Assembly: GCA_050084985.1 (NCBI GenBank)
Contig: JBITNC010000001.1
Coordinates: 6,014,001-6,078,000, forward strand
DNA from: Nageia nagi
Taxonomy: Eukaryota; Pinophyta
Direction of reading: 5' to 3'
Length of the DNA stretch: 64,000 nucleotides
Both the position numbers and the translations under genes were made by a program. How positions within the stretch are numbered: the first letter of the stretch is position 1; each line of letters begins with the position of its first letter. Positions 60,485-64,000 of this stretch are shown piece by piece. Under the pieces are notes generated by a model. The model was not told the origin of the DNA. It made no database searches and was given only the letters and a program-made list of their open reading frames with translations.

Positions 60485-61261
60485 TATTATTAAGCTTTTG
60501 TACTTTATACAAAAATATTACAACATTCATAAGAAACATTATGATAGTTTTTGAAAGGTTGGTGTTGTAGACCCAAAATAATGCATATAATTATTTATGG
60601 GGGTTAATTAACTCACTATTTGTCTACTTGTTTCTTATTATTGCATATATATGAAATATGGCAATACCGAATAAAAAAGATACTTGTGTTTAATTAGATC
60701 ACATATTCATTCCATTAGAAGTAACATACACAAAATACGAGCATACATTCATTAAATTGCATGTCGTTGGTAGCCTAAAAAAGGTACATCACTAGTGACC
60801 TAAAATAAACAATATAACAGATGCAATCAAGAATGTAGCAACGAGTGAACGAAAGAATCATCAAATAGCAAACATAAGGTATAACTTACGAATAATATTT
60901 ACGCATAACAAAGTGATGTAACATGTGCTAGAATCTCTCTAGAATCCTCCTCATATTCATTCGTCCATCCCCTTTAAGGTCATTAATTGATGCCTTTATA
61001 TATGATACATCTTTACATAACTTAGATCTTCTTGACACCTTGTATATGACATAAGGGTCCACTAGATATATTACATAGCTTTATCATGACTTAGGGTATT
61101 ATTTAACCCCTTTTTACATAATACACCTTTGAAGCTATAAAATGAATTGTTTAATAAATAATAATTCACTTTTAGGCCTCTATTATTGAGCTTTTGTACT
61201 TTATACAAAAATATTACAACATTCATAAGAAACATTATTATAGTTTTTGAAAGGTTGGTGT
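60485..61261. repeat. LTR (copy B) bracketed by 81-bp direct repeats
   Basis: 60485-60565 and 61181-61261 are direct repeats of 81 bp (TATTATTAAGCTTTTGTAC ... GAAAGGTTGGTGT) differing at two positions. Between them, 60566-61180 begins TGTAGACCCAAAATAATGCA and ends with AATAATAATTCACTTTTAGGCCTC, matching both ends of the LTR at 196-766 while the middle is diverged. The terminal ACA of the LTR is missing or replaced at the right junction. No internal element sequence is present. Confidence 0.85.
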
Positions 61262-62868
61262 AGCTTTACGACTTTTATGATTTGTGAAAAAGAAAATTAA
61301 TGAACAATACATATGTGTTGATTATTTGATGAGGATTGAAGGCACATGCTAGAGATATTAATAAGTCGACAATAATGAAGAACAATGATTCTTTGATTCT
61401 AGGAATTCCAAATAATTCTTGTGTGTATATATTTGTGTGTTTTAATATCCTTTTAAACTCATAGTTTGCAGGACCAATCAAAATTTATTGAGAAATAAAA
61501 ATACATCAATTGAATATTTGAATTATTTTTCTTAATAATTAAGTTATTGTCAAGCTTATTTCAATTATCTTAATTTAAAATTTCATAAATCAAATTGTAA
61601 TTACTAACATCTATTTATGTTCAAACAATATGTTATTTATAACTTAATAAAAAGAAATTCAAAAATCATTTCATTGATTAAAATATTTTAATATGAATAA
61701 TGAAAGTTGGTATAATTTCGTTGAAATGATAAAAATGCCTCTTAAACACCTTCCAATGAATGATGTTAGTGTGGATTACCTTCCATTTAAGCAAAGTCCC
61801 CTCATCATTGTCAATGCATAATGATTAAATACCATAATTAAATATGACCTAGCCATTTATGCTCTTGTCTGATTATCTTATACATATTTAATTTTCATGG
61901 CGTTCATTTTAGCAGTAAGTACTTCAAAGAAAGATGGCGTCAAGTGGACTTTATCTCCAAAAAAATTTCTCAAACCAGCCTATGCAAAGTTTGACTTTAT
62001 ATCCATTTTAATTTGGATTCATTATTATTATTTTTAAATTCTACCTACCAAAAACAAGGTGTTAAAGTCAAATGAATCCTCCTATTTACGCTAGAGGAAG
62101 AACGTGTTTTGAATATGTCATGGTTTTCGGCTTCGTCCAGCCTGTAAAGTTAAGCGTTTCACGCCTCTCTGGAGAGACTTCGGCATGACACATTCTCAGA
62201 AGGTGGCATGAAAAACGTTGCTTTCTTCATAATGGGAGTTGACGTGGATTTTCATCGTGGTGGTACGTCCTTACAATAATAAACTAATGTACAAGTAAAC
62301 TCCAAGAATAAGAAATTATCATTTAATTAAGATTTTAAAAATTATAAGATACTCATAATTTGAATTGTAATAAATTTGTTTATATTACACTATCCATGCA
62401 GGTTTGAGTAATTTAGGTATATATATTTTTATTCAAAATGGGAATCAAACTTCACCATCATTTAAAGCGTATTGTTGCTTAATGCATGAAGCTAGTGGGA
62501 TGGCCCACTCTCAAGTAGTTTGATGGGTATGTGGTGTGTCTTTTTCTGTTAAGCATAAAGGTGATCCGTCCATCAAATATGGTACCACGATCTCTCTATA
62601 TCGACAAGGATGGTCGGCCAACTCACTCCTCTTATCCGATACTAATGAATAACACACAAATTAAAGGATTAAATTGGATTTGATTAAACTTGATAAAAAT
62701 ATATATATTTCAATAGGTTCTACCAAGAAATTGATTTTTATGATTCATATTTTTGAGGATTACAAGACATTTTTATAAGTTTGCAATTCACAAGAATAGA
62801 TTATGTAAAATATAATTTGAAGAGTTCTTATTTTTCGATCTTATTATATTATGATTTTTGTTAAAAAA
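61262..62868. other. Unassigned flank with a GC-richer patch
   Basis: 61262-62080 is AT-rich without features. 62090-62275 is richer in G and C (GGCTTCGTCCAGCCTG, CGCCTCTCTGGAGAGACTTC, GTTGACGTGGATTTTC) and includes only a 23-codon frame (MKNVAFFIMGVDVDFH...). It could be a fragment of a gene or promoter (TGACGTGG is an ACGT-core element), but nothing confirms that. 62500-62640 is also moderately GC-rich with no recognisable content. Confidence 0.25.
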
Positions 62869-63100
62869 ATGTAATACATGTCTTCGACCTCAATAATTTT
62901 TTTAATGTATATAGATTAATTGCTTGTTCAATGAAGGTCATAAAAGTCATTACCAACCACAACCACTTTACAATAATAACAAAAATGTAATACATGTATT
63001 CGACCTTCACCATTTGTTTAATGTATATAGATTGCTTGCTTGTTCAATGAAGGTCATAAAAGTCATTACCAACCACAACCACCTTACAATAATTGGAGAG
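62869..63100. repeat. 116-bp tandem duplication
   Basis: ATGTAATACATGT starts at 62869 and 62985; both copies contain GTTCAATGAAGGTCATAAAA and CATTACCAACCACAACCAC. The copies differ at about ten positions, mostly in the first third. Non-coding. Confidence 0.85.
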
Positions 63101-63251
63101 ATATTTTACAACATTGTTCAAATGTTTCTCTTTCTGCCATGAAGACCATGAAATATCATTTATTCAGATCATAATAACATCTTTTGAAGGACCCATTACA
63201 TCAATTTCAAATCTCTACATCCTTTTTTTTTATTATATTAGTGGGTGGCTT

Positions 63252-63792
63252 TTATGGAACCAATAACCATAGTCCGAGTTTTGAAAGGCCCCCAAAATAT
63301 TTTACATCAAAAGTAGTTCTAAAATTGTCCCTCAACCTCCCTAGGGCATGGACAACAAAAGAAAGTCCCTCAACTTGCAGTAAGGCACAAACAATTTCTG
63401 AACCTATAAGAATTAATACTTTTCGAAACCTTGTACATATCTTAAGATACACATTAAAACTTGTACACTTTCAATCAACCATTTCAAATCCACAAAGAGA
63501 TTTGAATTTTAAAACTTACTGCTAAAAAAGGACTAGTTGTTAAGCCTTGGAAGTTGTGGTTCTGAAATCTTGGGCCCAACACTTTAACCAAATAAATAAG
63601 CTATGAAAAATCCAATTGTTGCTTGCTTGAGCTGAGTAAACTGGTCATGCTTGGAACATTCCAACTACTAGATCTAAACCAGCTACACCATCCCTCAATC
63701 TTTAACCAAGCCCACCTCGAATCCTTTGAAGAAGAGATGGAAACACCAACCAACAAGGAAAAAATAATGGAAACTGAGAGAATGTTATGCAT
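63252..63792 (-). other. Two short minus-strand open frames of uncertain status
   Basis: 63601-63792 reads MHNILSVSIIFSLLVGVSIS followed by SSKDSRWAWLKIEGWCSW; the first 20 residues look like a signal peptide, and a TATATATT lies about 30 bases upstream of the ATG. 63252-63452 reads LLQVEGLSFVVHALGRLRDN and DVKYFGGLSKLGLWLLVP. No splice sites joining them were established and no family was recognised. They may be parts of a decayed gene running off the frame or chance frames. Confidence 0.2.
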
Positions 63793-64000
63793 TGATTGAT
63801 TATATTCATTATAGAAACATGTATAATATATAGGCCAGGAGATTTCAACAAGAGAGTTCTCATGGAATACAAAAATACAAACTATTGACTAAATGCTAAT
63901 AATCTGACTAACAAATTACATCAAAATATTAATAAAATGCTATGAAACTTCTACAAAGTTTTCCTTATGCTAACAAATCAAAATCCACTAATTATGATGA

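Noticed and set aside
196-61180. LTR copies A and B as the two ends of a single 61-kb element
   Set aside because: They are too diverged in the middle, and unrelated elements and the host gene lie between them.
62208-62279. 23-codon frame MKNVAFFIMGVDVDFH in a GC-richer patch
   Set aside because: Too short, no supporting context; composition alone is not evidence.
1-64000. CRISPR arrays, rRNA or tRNA genes, bacterial-type operons
   Set aside because: None seen. The regular repeats are tandem or dispersed without spacers, and the tRNA-like words are primer-binding sites.

Overview
The window looks like a piece of a large, repeat-dominated plant nuclear genome. It is AT-rich, carries one recognisable host gene in 64 kb, and is otherwise filled with nested, mostly decayed LTR retrotransposons and gag-like (DUF4283 plus zinc-knuckle) relics. 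The host gene has spliceosomal GT-AG introns and its protein is a textbook plant GDP-mannose pyrophosphorylase. The very low gene density and old layered retroelements would fit a gymnosperm or another giant-genome seed plant; that is inference, not shown directly.

Layout. 0-12 kb: an isolated LTR (196-766), imperfect tandem repeats, a minus-strand DUF4283/CCHC relic (about 4400-5560) and long AT-rich stretches without genes. 10.7-22.1 kb: a decayed minus-strand reading frame of unknown family, split by a complete Ty1/copia element (Copia-1, 12029-19920, minus strand, 5-bp duplication CCCTC), followed by another DUF4283 relic. 22.1-27.4 kb: a truncated LTR element, an unassigned coding-like exon, a MITE-like element and several short local duplications. 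27.5-30.7 kb: the GDP-mannose pyrophosphorylase gene (minus strand, 361 residues, four coding exons, probable 5'-UTR intron and promoter near 30.72 kb). 31.9-33.5 kb: another DUF4283 relic.

34.5-48.6 kb is a three-layer nest: a solo LTR (34675-35167) inside the 3' LTR of a Ty3/gypsy chromovirus (Gypsy-1, 34515-40348, minus, duplication AATTC), inside the 5' LTR of a second copia element (Copia-2, 34462-48632, plus). Copia-1 and Copia-2 belong to one family, lie in opposite orientation and bracket the host gene. 53.4-58.5 kb is an old gypsy relic (Gypsy-2) interrupted in its RNase H/connection region by a young non-autonomous LTR element (54979-57085) with two identical 127-bp LTRs, duplication GATCA, a perfect initiator-Met primer site and a purine tract, but no gag or pol. 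60.5-61.3 kb holds an LTR bracketed by 81-bp direct repeats.

Functionally, the host gene makes GDP-mannose for ascorbate, cell-wall polysaccharide and glycoprotein synthesis. Everything else recognised is selfish or decayed sequence. The most unusual items are the young element with no coding capacity, the LTR with long flanking duplications, and a leader-region antisense reading frame shared by both copia elements. All element boundaries were read by eye; no database search was possible.
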